64,000 bases of DNA from Methylobacterium pseudosasicola (GCF_900114535.1 NZ_FOTK01000001.1:310001-374000), one strand, 5' to 3'; shown: positions 7,794 through 20,826, counted from the stretch's first letter. Numbers and translations are program-made. Notes: generated by a model from the letters alone, not told the origin.

Positions 7794-9056
7794 ATGTCCG
7801 ACCGTCCGCGCAGTTCCCCGGCCTGGACCGGCGCCGCGATCGCGGTCGGCCTGTTCGCCACCGCCGTCGCCCTGGCCGCCCGCCTCGAACTTCCGCTGAT
7901 CCTTGCCGGCCTCGGCGCGGTCTGCATCGGCGGCTGGCTCGGCGGGCGGCACCGGGAGGCGCCGCTGCCTCGGCCGGCGGCGACCGCCCAGCGGCACGCC
8001 ATCGCCGAGGCGCTGCTGGCCCACGTCCCCGACCCAGTCATCCTGGTCGATCGGCGCACCCTGGTGGTGGAGGCCAACCCGGCCGCCCGCGCGCTGCTGC
8101 CGGCCCTGCACCAAGCCCGGCCGTTGTCCTTCGCTTTGCGCAGCCCGGAAGTGCTGGACGGCGTCGAGGCGGTGCTCAGCTCCGGCATGCCCCGCCGCGT
8201 CGCCCTCTCGACCCGGGTGCCGCTGGAGCGGACCTTCGAGGTCCAGATCGGCGCCCTGCCGATGCCGGACGGGTCCGGCGTCAGCGCGGTGCTATTCCTG
8301 CGCGACCTCACCTCGGCCCGGCGGCTGGAGGCGATGCGGGTCGATTTCGTTGCCAATGCCAGCCACGAGCTGCGCACCCCGCTCGCCACCCTGATCGGCT
8401 TCATCGAGACCCTGCAGGGCCCGGCCCGCGAGGATCCGCAGGCCCGCGAGCGCTTCTTGGAGATCATGCGCGTCCAGGCCCAGCGTATGACGCGGCTGAT
8501 CGACGACCTGCTGTCGCTGTCGCGGATCGAGCTGCGCGAGCACGTGGCGCCGACCACCGTGGTCGATCTCGGCGCGCTCGCCCGCCAGATGGTCGATGCG
8601 CAGGGGCCGCCCGCCGAGGTTCGGGGCGCCACGATCCGGTTCGAGGACGGGGACGGTCCTTATCCCGTGCCCGGGGATGCCGACGAACTCGCCCGGGTGA
8701 TCGAGAACCTGATCGAGAACGCCGTGAAATATGGCGGCGGCCATGTCAGCGTCGGCCTGTCCCGGGAGGAGGATCGGCGCCTCGGAAGCCGGATCGTCCT
8801 GTCGGTGTCCGACGACGGACCCGGCATCCCGCCCGAGCATATTCCGCGCCTCACCGAGCGCTTCTACCGGGTCGACGTGGCCTCCAGCCGCGCCCGGGGC
8901 GGCACGGGCCTCGGCCTCGCCATCGTCAAGCACAGCCTCAACCGTCACCGGGGCCGCCTGACCATCGACAGCACGGTCGGGGAGGGGACCATCGTGCGGG
9001 TCAGCCTGCCGGAACACGGCGCCGCCGAGGTGCCGCGCCTGGCCGATCAGGCATAG
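7794..9056 (+). CDS. PhoR-like sensor histidine kinase
   Basis: A 420-residue membrane kinase. Two N-terminal hydrophobic segments (about residues 10-50) are followed by a PAS-like region, a HisKA domain with the phospho-acceptor histidine in NASHELRTPLATLIG, and a HATPase_c domain with ENLIENAVKYGGG, DDGPGIP and RGGTGLGLAIVKH. This is the PhoR-type arrangement. In many relatives phoR precedes pst-phoU-phoB, but here a GST gene follows on the other strand, so the partner is not local. The two stop codons overlap by about ten bases. Confidence 0.82.
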   Translation: MSDRPRSSPAWTGAAIAVGLFATAVALAARLELPLILAGLGAVCIGGWLGGRHREAPLPRPAATAQRHAIAEALLAHVPDPVILVDRRTLVVEANPAARALLPALHQARPLSFALRSPEVLDGVEAVLSSGMPRRVALSTRVPLERTFEVQIGALPMPDGSGVSAVLFLRDLTSARRLEAMRVDFVANASHELRTPLATLIGFIETLQGPAREDPQARERFLEIMRVQAQRMTRLIDDLLSLSRIELREHVAPTTVVDLGALARQMVDAQGPPAEVRGATIRFEDGDGPYPVPGDADELARVIENLIENAVKYGGGHVSVGLSREEDRRLGSRIVLSVSDDGPGIPPEHIPRLTERFYRVDVASSRARGGTGLGLAIVKHSLNRHRGRLTIDSTVGEGTIVRVSLPEHGAAEVPRLADQA

Positions 9057-9649
9057 GGCCCGATCCCGAGGCCGGCCTCGACCCGGGCGATCCAGGCGCG
9101 GATGGCCGGGTAGGGCGCGAGGTCGAACCCACCCTCATGGGCCATGCGGGTGTAGGCCACGAGCGCCACGTCGGCGAGGGTGAGGGTGTCGCCTACCAGG
9201 AAGGCCGACCGGTCGAGCGTTCCCTGCATCAGCCGCAGGGCGTCCACGCCGCGCTCGGCGAGCCTGGGCTCGAGCTCGTCCGGCGACCGCTTGAGGTAAT
9301 GGAGCTGGTAGCGGCGGACCGCGATGTAGGGCTCGTGGCTGTACTGCTCCCAGAACATCCATTGTAGCATGCGGGCGCGGGCGCGCGCCGCCTCGGGAAT
9401 GAGCGCCGAGCCTTCCGCCAGATGGATGATGATCGCGTTCGACTCCGACAGGGTCTCGCCGTCGGGGAAGACGACCAGCGGAACCCGGCCGGCGGGATTC
9501 AGCGCCAGGAAGGCCGGTTCGCGCGTCCCGCCGCCCGGCACATCGACGTTGCGCCAGACCGAGGGAATGCCGAGATGATCGGCCACCCATTTGACCTTCA
9601 GGCAATTCCCGGAGCCCGGATCGCCATAAAGGATCAGGGGTTCGGCCAT
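9047..9649 (-). CDS. Glutathione S-transferase family protein
   Basis: A 200-residue two-domain GST. The N-terminal thioredoxin-like domain contains NPAGRVPLVVFPDG with the cis-proline before Leu-Val, and the glutathione-contact ESNAIIIHLAEG. The C-terminal helical domain carries the folding motif TLADVALVAYTRMAHEGGF. The ATG at 9649 gives a standard GST N-terminus (MAEPLILYGDPGSGN). It converges on the kinase gene. Confidence 0.87.
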   Translation of the reverse strand: MAEPLILYGDPGSGNCLKVKWVADHLGIPSVWRNVDVPGGGTREPAFLALNPAGRVPLVVFPDGETLSESNAIIIHLAEGSALIPEAARARARMLQWMFWEQYSHEPYIAVRRYQLHYLKRSPDELEPRLAERGVDALRLMQGTLDRSAFLVGDTLTLADVALVAYTRMAHEGGFDLAPYPAIRAWIARVEAGLGIGPYA

Positions 9650-9727
9650 CGGCACCCTCGCGTGCAATTCGGGACGACTCTGTCGGGCGGCCCGCGAATT
9701 GGCAACGCTGGATGGATCAGGCGGCCC

Positions 9728-9758
9728 TTGACCTTCCCATGATGGGAAGCCCCATCTG
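9728..9758 (+). promoter_or_regulatory. CueR-type copper-responsive promoter of copA
   Basis: The -35 TTGACC (9728-9733) runs into the palindrome CTTCCCATGATGGGAAG (9733-9749), and a 19-base spacer leads to CATCTG at 9753-9758. The long spacer with a central dyad between -35 and -10 is the hallmark of MerR-family promoters. The CCTTCC/GGAAG half-sites match those of CueR. Transcription would start near 9765, which makes an ATG at 9765 an unlikely start for copA. Confidence 0.75.
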
Positions 9759-9791
9759 AATGGCATGGCTGCTTCGATCGGAACTGCCCCC

Positions 9792-12266
9792 ATGCCCGAC
9801 CCTGTCTCCCTGAGCTTCCCCGTCGAGGGGATGTCCTGCGCGTCCTGCGTCGGACGGGTCGAGCGCGCCTTGAAGGCGCTGCCTGGCGCCCGCGACGTGG
9901 CGGTCAACCTCGCCACCAACCGCGCCAGCCTCGTCCTCGACGGCGGCGCAAGCCCGGCCGACGCCGCGGCGGCGCTGGCGGATGCCGGCTACCCGGTCCC
10001 GGAGACGCAGAGCCTGATCGCCGTCGACGGGATGTCCTGCGCGTCCTGCGTCGGCCGCGTCGAGCGGGCGCTCACCGCCGTGCCGGGCGTCATGGGTGCC
10101 AGCGTCAACCTCGTCACCGGCCAGGCCGCGATCCGCCATCCCGAAGGGCTCGTGGCGACCCCCGACCTCGTCACGGCCGTGGAGGCGGCGGGCTACGAGG
10201 CCCGACCCCTCGACGCCGGGCCGCGGATCGACCCGGCCACCCGGCGGGAGGCCGAGGGCCGCGCCCTGCGACGCGACCTCATCGCCGCGGCGCTGCTCTC
10301 CGCCCCCGTGGTGGTGCTCGACATGGGCGGCCACATCCTGCCGAGCCTGCACGGTGGACAAGCTACGGCCCTGGTCCAGGCCGTGCTGGCGACCCTGGTC
10401 CTCGCCTGGCCCGGCCGGCGCTTCTTCCTGCGCGGGGTGCCGGGCTTGGTGCGCGGTCATCCGGACATGAACGCCCTCGTCGCCCTCGGGGCCGGCGCTG
10501 CCTACCTCTATTCCCTGGTCTCGACCCTGGCGCCCGGCCTGCTGCCGGCCGGCGCGGTGCATCTCTATTTCGAGGCCAGCGTGCTCATCGTCACGCTGAT
10601 CCTATTCGGGCGGACCCTGGAGGCCGGGGCCAAGGGCCGGACCGGACAGGCCATCGCCCGTCTGATGGATCTCGCCCCCAGGACCGCCCGGGTGATCCGC
10701 GCCGGTGCCGAGATCGAGGTGCCGCTGGGCGATCTCCGCCTCGGCGATGTGGTCCGCGTCCGCCCCGGGGAGCGCGTGGCGGCCGATGGCGTTGTGGTGT
10801 CCGGCACGAGCCACGTCGACGAGAGCATGGTCACCGGCGAGCCGGCGCCCGTGCGCAAGGGGCCGGGGGACCGGATGGTCGGCGGCACCCTCAACGGCCG
10901 CGGCAGCCTCGACCTGCGGGTCGATGCGGTTGGTGCAGCCACGGTGCTGGCGCAGATCGCCGCCATGGTCGAGCGGGCCCAGGGCGGCAAGCTGCCGATC
11001 CAGGCACTGGTCGACCGGGTCACCGGGCGCTTCGTGCCGGCGGTGATCGGGATCGCGCTGGCGACTTTTTTAGGATGGCTGATCTTCGCCCCGGCGCCAG
11101 CCCTTGGGCCGGCCTTGGTCAACGCCGTGGCGGTGCTGATCATCGCCTGCCCCTGCGCAATGGGGCTCGCCACCCCCACCGCCATCATGGTCGGGACCGG
11201 CCGCGCGGCGGCCCGCGGAATCCTGTTCCGCGACGGCGCGGCCCTGCAGGGGCTGCGCGACGTGCGCGTGGTCGCCTTCGACAAGACCGGGACCCTCACC
11301 GAGGGCCGCCCGCGCGTCACCGATCTGTTCGTCGGCGCGGGCCTCGCAGAGGAGGATGCGCTGGCGCTGGCCGCCGGCCTGGAGAGCCGGTCCGAGCATC
11401 CGCTGGCCGGCGCCGTGGTGGCGGCCGCGCGCGCGCGCGGCCTCGCCATCCCCGAGTCGGAGCACTTCGAGGCGCTGGAGGGGTTTGGAATTTCCGGCCG
11501 GGTCGCGGGTCGAAGCGTGGTCCTCGGCGCGCCGCGCTACCTCGAAAAACTCGGCATCGCTCAGGACACGGACCTTTCCGCCCGGGCCAAGCGCTTGGCC
11601 GCGGACGGCAAGAGCCCGATCCACCTGGCCCTCGACGACCGCCACGCTGGGCTACTGGCCGTCTCCGACCCGGTGAAACCGGGCGCCCGTGAGGCCGTGG
11701 CGGCACTGAAGGCGCAGGGGCTCGTCGTCGCGATGGTGACGGGCGACGATCCCCGCACCGCCGCCGGGATCGCCAAAAGCCTCGGCATCGACGAGGTGGC
11801 CGCCGGCATCCTGCCCGGCGGGAAGGTCGAGGCCGTCCAGCGGTTCAGGGCGGCACACGGGCCGGTGGCCTTCGTGGGCGACGGTATCAACGATGCGCCC
11901 GCACTGGCCGAGGCGGATGTCGGGCTCGCCATCGGCACCGGCACCGACATCGCCGTGGAGAGCGCCGATGTGGTTCTGATGTCGGGGGATCCGCAGGCGC
12001 TGGTGGAGGCGCTGTCCCTGTCCCGGGCGGTGATGGCCAATATCCGCCAGAACCTGTTCTGGGCCTTCGCCTACAATGCGGCCCTGATCCCGGTGGCCGC
12101 GGGCCTGCTGGTGCCGTTCGGCGGCCCGGCCCTGTCGCCGGTCCTGGCCGCCGGCGCCATGGCCTTCTCGAGCGTCTTCGTCCTCGGCAACGCCCTGCGG
12201 CTGCGCCGGGCGGGCGGTCGGGCCGAGCCCGCCGAGGCGACCGCGCTGTCGCCGAGGCCCGCATGA
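9792..12266 (+). CDS. copA: Copper-translocating P1B-type ATPase
   Basis: An 824-residue heavy-metal exporter. Two N-terminal metal-binding domains carry [12 protein letters not shown]. The transmembrane CPC motif lies in [14 protein letters not shown], the phosphorylation site in DKTGTLTEG, the TGE loop in MVTGEPAP, and the hinge in [11 protein letters not shown]. The HP dipeptide SEHPLAGA is also present. The two CxxC domains and CPC point to Cu(I) export to the periplasm. The ATG at 9792 is preferred because the promoter places the transcript start at about 9765, on top of the alternative ATG. The stop overlaps the cueR ATG. Confidence 0.93.
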   Translation: MPDPVSLSFPVEGMSCASCVGRVERALKALPGARDVAVNLATNRASLVLDGGASPADAAAALADAGYPVPETQSLIAVDGMSCASCVGRVERALTAVPGVMGASVNLVTGQAAIRHPEGLVATPDLVTAVEAAGYEARPLDAGPRIDPATRREAEGRALRRDLIAAALLSAPVVVLDMGGHILPSLHGGQATALVQAVLATLVLAWPGRRFFLRGVPGLVRGHPDMNALVALGAGAAYLYSLVSTLAPGLLPAGAVHLYFEASVLIVTLILFGRTLEAGAKGRTGQAIARLMDLAPRTARVIRAGAEIEVPLGDLRLGDVVRVRPGERVAADGVVVSGTSHVDESMVTGEPAPVRKGPGDRMVGGTLNGRGSLDLRVDAVGAATVLAQIAAMVERAQGGKLPIQALVDRVTGRFVPAVIGIALATFLGWLIFAPAPALGPALVNAVAVLIIACPCAMGLATPTAIMVGTGRAAARGILFRDGAALQGLRDVRVVAFDKTGTLTEGRPRVTDLFVGAGLAEEDALALAAGLESRSEHPLAGAVVAAARARGLAIPESEHFEALEGFGISGRVAGRSVVLGAPRYLEKLGIAQDTDLSARAKRLAADGKSPIHLALDDRHAGLLAVSDPVKPGAREAVAALKAQGLVVAMVTGDDPRTAAGIAKSLGIDEVAAGILPGGKVEAVQRFRAAHGPVAFVGDGINDAPALAEADVGLAIGTGTDIAVESADVVLMSGDPQALVEALSLSRAVMANIRQNLFWAFAYNAALIPVAAGLLVPFGGPALSPVLAAGAMAFSSVFVLGNALRLRRAGGRAEPAEATALSPRPA

Positions 12267-12754
12267 GCGCGGGCCCGATCACCATCGGCGAGGCGGCGCG
12301 GCGCACCGGCGTCTCGGCCAAAATGATCCGCTGGTACGAGGCGACGGGCCTGCTGCCGCCCGCCACCCGCTCCGAGGCGGGCTATCGCCATTACGACGAT
12401 GCGGACCTGCACACCCTGCGTTTCGTCCGCCGCGCCCGCGACCTCGGCTTCAGCGTCGAGGCCATCTCGGACCTGCTGGCCCTCTGGCGCGATCGCGCTC
12501 GGCCGAGCGCCGGCGTGAAGGCGATCGCCGAGCAGCAGATCGCCGACCTGCGCCGGCGCATCGCCGAGCTGGAGGGCATGGCCCGGACCCTGGAGCACCT
12601 CGCCGAAAGCTGCTGCGGCGACGAGCGGCCCGAATGCCCGATCCTGGATGATCTCGCGACGGAGGATCATGCGCCCGCGCCGCGGCGGCACTCCGCCGGG
12701 TCGGAGGCTCTCGCGACCCACTCGATGGACCTGCGCACAAAGCGTGGCCGTTGA
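12263..12754 (+). CDS. cueR: MerR-family copper efflux regulator CueR
   Basis: A 163-residue activator. The N-terminal winged helix [20 protein letters not shown] is followed by a dimerisation helix and a C-terminal metal loop [12 protein letters not shown], matching the two-cysteine Cu(I) site of CueR. About 30 extra residues follow the metal loop, longer than usual. The ATG overlaps the copA stop (ATGA), so sensor and pump are one operon, probably autoregulated from the promoter at 9728. Confidence 0.9.
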   Translation: MSAGPITIGEAARRTGVSAKMIRWYEATGLLPPATRSEAGYRHYDDADLHTLRFVRRARDLGFSVEAISDLLALWRDRARPSAGVKAIAEQQIADLRRRIAELEGMARTLEHLAESCCGDERPECPILDDLATEDHAPAPRRHSAGSEALATHSMDLRTKRGR

Positions 12755-12818
12755 CGCCGCGTCTGGCCCCAGCTTTGCTGGTCCGGCCCAGACCTGAAGG
12801 CCACGAAAGCCCGGACCC

Positions 12819-13991
12819 ATGCCCGTCCTCGAACGGATCCGCGACTTCGCCGACACGATGACCACGTGGCGGCACGATCTCCACGCCCATCCCGAGCTGC
12901 TCTACGACGTGGAGCGGACCGCGGGATTCGTGGCCGATCAGCTCCGGGCCTTCGGCTGCGATACGGTGGAGACCGGCATCGGCCGCACCGGCGTGGTCGG
13001 GGTGATCCGCGGCAACGGCCGGAGCTCGAACCGCGCCATCGGGTTGCGTGCCGATATGGATGCCCTGCCGATCCAGGAGGTGCGCGATCTGCCCTATCGC
13101 TCCACCGTGCCGGGGAAGATGCACGCCTGCGGCCATGACGGGCACACCACGATGCTGCTCGGGGCGGCCAAGTACCTCGCCGAGACCCGGGACTTCGACG
13201 GTGCCGCGGTGCTGATCTTCCAGCCCGCCGAGGAGGGCGGCGGCGGCGGCGAGGCGATGGTCGAGGACGGCCTGATGGAGCGGTTCGGGATCGAATCGGT
13301 CTACGGGATGCACAACATCCCCGGCATGGCGGTCGGCACCTTCGCGATCCGGCCAGGGCCGATCATGGCGTCCACCGACCGCTTCACCCTCACCATCGAG
13401 GGGCGGGGCGGCCACGCGGCCCTGCCGCAGAACGCCGTCGACAGCGTGCTGGTGGCGAGCCACGTGATCATCGCCCTGCAGAGCATCGTGTCGCGCAACC
13501 TCCATCCCCTGGAATCGGCCGTGATCTCGGTCTGCGCGCTCGATGCCGGCGAGGCGTTCAACGTGCTGCCGCAGAGCGTGACCATGCGCGGCACCATGCG
13601 CACCCTGTCCCAGGCCGTGCGCAGCCAGATCAAGGCGCGGATCGAGACCCTGGTGACGGAGATCGCGGGTGCCTTCGGCGCCACCGGCGTGGTCGAGTAT
13701 GGCTCGAGCTATCCGGTGACCGAGAACCACCCGGCCGAGACGGACTTCATGGCCGGCGTCGCCGAATCCCTCGTCGGGCCTGAGAATGTCGACCGGACGG
13801 TAGCGCCGATGATGACCGCCGAGGACTTCTCCTACATGCTCGGCCGCCGCCCCGGCGCCTACATGTTCATCGGAAACGGCGACAGTGCCTCGCTCCACCA
13901 CCCGCACTACGATTTCAACGATGCCGCGGCGCCTTACGGGGCTTCGCTGTGGGCGCGCCTGATCGAGACCGCGCTGCCCCGGACGGCGTGA
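12819..13991 (+). CDS. M20-family amidohydrolase (hippurate/N-acyl-amino-acid hydrolase type)
   Basis: A 390-residue metallopeptidase-fold hydrolase. Metal-binding and catalytic segments are RADMDALPIQE, HACGHDGHTTMLLG, FQPAEEGGGGGEAMV and, near the C-terminus, MTAEDFSYML. This pattern is typical of HipO/AbgB-type enzymes that cleave N-acylated amino acids. Its stop overlaps the start of the chromate transporter gene by four bases, though no functional link is apparent. Confidence 0.87.
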   Translation: MPVLERIRDFADTMTTWRHDLHAHPELLYDVERTAGFVADQLRAFGCDTVETGIGRTGVVGVIRGNGRSSNRAIGLRADMDALPIQEVRDLPYRSTVPGKMHACGHDGHTTMLLGAAKYLAETRDFDGAAVLIFQPAEEGGGGGEAMVEDGLMERFGIESVYGMHNIPGMAVGTFAIRPGPIMASTDRFTLTIEGRGGHAALPQNAVDSVLVASHVIIALQSIVSRNLHPLESAVISVCALDAGEAFNVLPQSVTMRGTMRTLSQAVRSQIKARIETLVTEIAGAFGATGVVEYGSSYPVTENHPAETDFMAGVAESLVGPENVDRTVAPMMTAEDFSYMLGRRPGAYMFIGNGDSASLHHPHYDFNDAAAPYGASLWARLIETALPRTA

Positions 13992-15355
13992 CCCCTACGG
14001 GCGACCCCCGCATCCCGCTCCCGACCCTCCGGCAGGCCGTTCCGGTCTGGCTGCGGGTGGCCGCCCTCTCCTTCGGCGGCCCCGCCGGCCAGATCGCCGT
14101 GATGCACCGGATCCTGGTGGAGGAGCGGCGCTGGATTTCCGAGCGGCGCTTCCTGCACGGGCTCGGCTTCTGCACGCTCCTGCCGGGGCCGGAGGCGCAG
14201 CAGCTCGCCACCTATATCGGCTGGCTTATGCACGGCCCCACCGGCGGGCTGGTGGCGGGCGGGCTGTTCGTGCTGCCGGGGCTCGTCGCCCTGATGGGCC
14301 TGAGCTGGCTCTACGTGCTGTACGGAGCGGTCGTCTGGGTGGAGGGCCTGTTCTTCGGCCTCAAGGCGGCGGTGCTCGCCATCGTGCTGCACGCGCTCTG
14401 GCGCCTCAGCGGCCGGGCCTTGCGCCGGCGGGCGGACCGGCTCATCGCGGGGGCCGCCTTCGGGGCGATTTTTTTGCTCGCGGTGCCGTTTCCGTTGGTC
14501 GTCGTCGCGGCGGGCATTCTCGGCCTCGTGCTGGGGCGCCGGCCCGCGCCGGGCCCGACCCAAGCGGACGATGCGGCGGGTGACGAGGCCGGTTTCCTGA
14601 TCGGCGCGGCGATGCTGCCGCGGGAGCACGCGGGGCCGGCGGATTCGCTGCGCATCGGCGCGCTCTGGCTGGCGATCTGGCTCCTGCCGGTGGCCGCCCT
14701 GCTGGTGCTGCCCGGGGTGCCCGCGGTCTTCGGGCAGGTCGCCGTGTTCTTCGCCAAGATGGCGGTGGTGACCTTCGGTGGCGCCTACGCGGCCCTGGCC
14801 TATGTCGCCCAGCAGGCGGTGGAGCATTACGGCTGGCTGCGGCCCGGGGAGATGCTCGACGGGCTCGGGCTCGCCGAGACCACTCCCGGCCCGCTGATCA
14901 TGGTGCTCCAGTTCGTCGGCTTCCTGGCCGGCTACCGGGCGCCCGGCACCCTGCCGCCGCTGCTCGCCGGGACGCTGGCCGGCCTGCTCACCACCTGGGT
15001 CACCTTCGCGCCCTGCTTCCTCTGGATTTTTTCGGGTGCGCCGCTGATCGGGCGCCTGCGCGGCAGCCGGCTGCTCGCCGGCGCGCTCTCGGCGATCACC
15101 GCCGCGGTGGCCGGGGTGATCCTGAACCTCGCGGTCTGGTTCGGGCTGCGGACCCTGTTCCGCGAGGTCCGGACGGTGCCGTTCGGGCCCCTGCGCCTGG
15201 ACCTGCCTGTGCTCGGCAGCCTCGATCCCACCGCCCTGGCGCTGACGCTGCTGGCGATCCTCGCCGTCTTCCGGCTCAATCTTGGGGCGGTGCCGACCCT
15301 GGCGCTGTGCGCCGGGGCCGGGATGCTGCTGCGGCTGACGGGGCTGCTGGCCTGA
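13988..15355 (+). CDS. chrA: Chromate transporter, long-chain type
   Basis: A 455-residue membrane protein with two CHR domains in tandem. The first has LSFGGPAGQIAVMHR and LLPGPEAQQLATYIG; the second has TFGGAYAALAYV and TTPGPLIMVLQFVG. This is the two-domain layout of ChrA, which exports chromate or related oxyanions. The GTG at 13988 was chosen because it overlaps the previous stop (GTGA); the frame extends 13 codons further upstream inside the hydrolase gene. Confidence 0.88.
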   Translation: MTPTGDPRIPLPTLRQAVPVWLRVAALSFGGPAGQIAVMHRILVEERRWISERRFLHGLGFCTLLPGPEAQQLATYIGWLMHGPTGGLVAGGLFVLPGLVALMGLSWLYVLYGAVVWVEGLFFGLKAAVLAIVLHALWRLSGRALRRRADRLIAGAAFGAIFLLAVPFPLVVVAAGILGLVLGRRPAPGPTQADDAAGDEAGFLIGAAMLPREHAGPADSLRIGALWLAIWLLPVAALLVLPGVPAVFGQVAVFFAKMAVVTFGGAYAALAYVAQQAVEHYGWLRPGEMLDGLGLAETTPGPLIMVLQFVGFLAGYRAPGTLPPLLAGTLAGLLTTWVTFAPCFLWIFSGAPLIGRLRGSRLLAGALSAITAAVAGVILNLAVWFGLRTLFREVRTVPFGPLRLDLPVLGSLDPTALALTLLAILAVFRLNLGAVPTLALCAGAGMLLRLTGLLA

Positions 15356-15364
15356 CCCGGCAGG

Positions 15365-16765
15365 TCAGACCCCGTAGCGGGCCTTGAGCAAGGCGTAGGT
15401 CAGACGCGCGGTCTGGACCTCGCCGCCTTCGGGCCGGCCGGGCTTGGTCGAGGGATTCCAGCCGTAGAGGTCGAAATGCCCGTGTGCCTTGGTCTTCGGG
15501 GCGAAGCGGCGCAGGAACAGGGCCGCGGTGATCGCCCCGGCGAACGGGCCGCCGGAGACATTGTTGAGGTCGGCCACCTTGGAATCGAGCAGGCTCGCGT
15601 AGGGAGCGTGCAGCGGCATCCGCCAGATCGGGTCGATCGCAATCCGCCCGGCCTCCGCGACGGCGGTCGCCAGGGCCTCGTCCTCGGTGAAGAAGGCCGG
15701 CAGGTCCGGCCCCAGGGCCACGCGCGCCGCGCCCGTGAGCGTCGAGAAGTCCAAGATCAACTCGGGCGCCTCGGAATCGGCCAGCGTCAGCGCGTCGGCG
15801 AGGATCAGGCGGCCTTCGGCGTCGGTGTTGCCGATCTCGACGCTGAGACCGGCCCGGCTGGACAGCACGTCGCTGGGGCGGAAGGCGTTGCCCGCGATCG
15901 CGTTCTCCACCGCCGGGATCAGCACCCGCAGGCGGAGCCTGAGGCCGGCGCCCATGATCATGTCGGCGGCGGCCAGCGCCACCGCGGCGCCGCCCATATC
16001 CTTCTTCATCAGCAGCATCGCCGATGAGGGCTTGATGTCGAGCCCGCCCGTGTCGAAGGCGACGCCCTTGCCCACGAGGGTCACCCGCGGCGCGTCCTCC
16101 GGACCCCAGGTCAGGTCGATCAGCCGTGGCGTCCGCGTCGAGGCGGCACCGACCGCGTGGATCAGGGGAAATTCTTGGGCCAGCTCCTCGCCCTGCGTGA
16201 CGTCAATCGCGGCGTCGTAGCGCTCGGCCAGGGCCCGGGCGGCGGCCTCGATCTCGGCCGGGCCGAGGTCGTTGGCCGGCGTGTTGATCAGGTCGCGGCC
16301 GAGCGCCACTGCGCCGGCGACCCGCTCGACCTCCGCGGCGTCGATCCCGGCCGGCGCCACCAGCCGGGCCTTGGTGCCCCCGGAGGACCGGTAGCGGCCG
16401 AAGCGGTAGCTGCCCATCAGCCAGGCCAGGGCGCCCTCGGCGGACTCCGGCGCGTTTTCCAAGCGAAACGCGCCCTCCGGCAGCAGGCCCGGCAACTTGC
16501 CGGCGATCAGCCGGTCGTAGGTTGGCGCCGCGGGATCGCCGAGGCCGAACAGCGCCCGGGCGAGACTCCCGTCAGGCCCCGGCAGCAGCGCGAGGCTCCC
16601 GGCCTTCGGCTTGAAGCCGATGGCGTGTGCGAAGCTCTTGTGCGCCGGTTCCAGGACGGCTTCGGCCTCGGGCCAGGAGGCCGTCGTCACGAGGGTGACC
16701 GGCACCGAGGGCGTGTCGGTGGGCAGCAGGGCGGGATGCGTCGCGGGAGCGTCGGCCTGGGTCAT
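15365..16765 (-). CDS. Leucyl aminopeptidase family M17
   Basis: A 466-residue cytosolic aminopeptidase. The M17 signature NTDAEGRLILADAL is intact, with the metal and catalytic segments VGKGVAFDTGGLDIKPS and KKDMGGAAVALAAA upstream and the conserved SGGPFAGAITAALFL near the C-terminus. It removes N-terminal residues during peptide turnover. Length is normal. The gene converges on chrA with a nine-base gap and diverges from the TPR lipoprotein gene. Confidence 0.92.
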   Translation of the reverse strand: MTQADAPATHPALLPTDTPSVPVTLVTTASWPEAEAVLEPAHKSFAHAIGFKPKAGSLALLPGPDGSLARALFGLGDPAAPTYDRLIAGKLPGLLPEGAFRLENAPESAEGALAWLMGSYRFGRYRSSGGTKARLVAPAGIDAAEVERVAGAVALGRDLINTPANDLGPAEIEAAARALAERYDAAIDVTQGEELAQEFPLIHAVGAASTRTPRLIDLTWGPEDAPRVTLVGKGVAFDTGGLDIKPSSAMLLMKKDMGGAAVALAAADMIMGAGLRLRLRVLIPAVENAIAGNAFRPSDVLSSRAGLSVEIGNTDAEGRLILADALTLADSEAPELILDFSTLTGAARVALGPDLPAFFTEDEALATAVAEAGRIAIDPIWRMPLHAPYASLLDSKVADLNNVSGGPFAGAITAALFLRRFAPKTKAHGHFDLYGWNPSTKPGRPEGGEVQTARLTYALLKARYGV

Positions 16766-16894
16766 GTGCCTCTCGTGCGGCGGTCGGGCCGGCAGCGGCT
16801 TAACCGGTGGTTAGGGTTAACGCTCTATCACCGGCCGGCCGGGAGCGTGAAGCGCGAGCCAGAGCCCGCCCGGCCTGTGCCGGCGGAGCGCATC

Positions 16895-17719
16895 ATGAAG
16901 ACGGCCCCGACCCGGGTCACCCGGACCCTGGCTTCCCACGTCCGCCGCACCGGCCTCGCTGCCGTGGCTCTTGCGACGCTGGGCCTTGCCGGCTGCAACA
17001 CCCGCTCCCCGGAAACCACCGGCTCGATCGGCGATCTCGGCGGCCGCCAGATGGCCTCGCGCCCGGAAGCGCCCTCCCGCCAGGATCTCGATGCACTGGC
17101 CGAGCGGTTCAACGCCAATCCCGGCGACGGGCGGGCGGCCATCGCCTATGCCCGCGCCCTGCGGGTGAACGATCAGGCGGCCCAGGCCTCCGCGGTGCTG
17201 CAGCAGGCGGCCCTGCGCAACCCGCGCGACACGTTCATCCTCGGCGCCTACGGTAAGTCGCTTGTCGAGGCCGGCCGGTACCGCGAGGCGATCGACGTCC
17301 TCGCCAACGCCCATTCCCCGGCCTCGCCCGATTGGCGCATCCTGTCGGCGCAGGGCTCGGCCTCTGCGCAGCTCGGTGAGCAGGCGCGGGCCCAGAGCTT
17401 CTACGAAGCCGCGCTCAAGATCCGGCCGAACGAGCCCTCGCTGCTCTCGAATCTCGGCCTGTCCTATGCCCTGTCGCGCAACCTCGACCAGGCCGAACAG
17501 ACCCTGCGGCTCGCCGCCGACCAGCCCGGTGCCGATGCCCGGGTGCGGGCGAACCTCGCCCTCGTGCTCGGCCTCAAGGGTCGATTCGCCGATGCCGAGA
17601 CGGTGCTGCGCCGGGACATGGGTCCCGAGGAGGCCGCGGCGAACGTCGCGTCCCTGCGCAAGCTCGCCGCCCAGCCGAATCGCTTCAAGGCGCTGTCCGG
17701 CACGCCGCAGCAGGGCTGA
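16895..17719 (+). CDS. Tetratricopeptide repeat lipoprotein (TadD-like)
   Basis: A 274-residue secreted protein. A signal peptide ends in the lipobox LAGC near residue 34, followed by TPR units such as AKSFYEAALK-type helices (QSFYEAALKIRPNEPSLLSN). The architecture matches TadD, the lipoprotein that assists Flp pilus assembly. No other tad/cpa gene is in the window, so the pilus role is inference. The ATG at 16895 was chosen because the signal peptide follows it directly. Confidence 0.72.
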   Translation: MKTAPTRVTRTLASHVRRTGLAAVALATLGLAGCNTRSPETTGSIGDLGGRQMASRPEAPSRQDLDALAERFNANPGDGRAAIAYARALRVNDQAAQASAVLQQAALRNPRDTFILGAYGKSLVEAGRYREAIDVLANAHSPASPDWRILSAQGSASAQLGEQARAQSFYEAALKIRPNEPSLLSNLGLSYALSRNLDQAEQTLRLAADQPGADARVRANLALVLGLKGRFADAETVLRRDMGPEEAAANVASLRKLAAQPNRFKALSGTPQQG

Positions 17720-17748
17720 CGGACCCTCAAATCCCATCTGAGCTACTC

Positions 17749-17787
17749 GCAAAGGCACCCGGGACCGCTCCGCGTCCCGGGCTTTGC
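17749..17787 (+). terminator. Strong hairpin after the TPR gene
   Basis: CCCGGGAC (17758-17765) pairs with GTCCCGGG (17774-17781), and the stem is extended by GCAAAG against CTTTGC. It sits 30 bases past the stop. No T-tract follows, so it may be a transcript-stabilising or Rho-aided end rather than a classical intrinsic terminator. The remaining bases to 18056 upstream of aconitase hold no gene I can support. Confidence 0.5.
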
Positions 17788-18056
17788 CGTGCCGTGGGCA
17801 CATGCCCACAAGCCCGACAGGGTAGCGCGGCTGTCATCGCAACCCGGTAGCGGCCAGATTCGAAAAGTTCTATATCGACTCCTGGCTGCGCCGCGCGGCT
17901 CCACGGGCGTCCAAATCGCCCCCGCGCATCGTCTCCTGCCCGGGCACTCCCGGGGCGGCGCGCGCCCGTCGGGCGCTACACAGGCCGAACACAGACTTCC
18001 TAGCGCAGGTCTTGCCTGCGCGTGTTCGACAACCCGCAGCGAGGATAGAACCAGCC

Positions 18057-20756
<2,700 letters not shown>

Positions 20757-20799
20757 GCATCGACCGGGCGGGCCTTCGGGTCCACCCGGACAGTTCCGA

Positions 20800-20826
20800 G
20801 GCGGCGCCATCCGGCGCCGCCTTTTT
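20800..20826 (+). terminator. Intrinsic terminator of acnA
   Basis: A perfect stem GGCGGCGCC / GGCGCCGCC with loop ATCC (20800-20821) is followed immediately by TTTTT, 44 bases after the aconitase stop. Confidence 0.92.

Noticed and set aside
17720..18056. tRNA or small RNA upstream of aconitase
   Set aside because: No cloverleaf or conserved T-loop sequence was found; only a hairpin near the TPR gene is clear.
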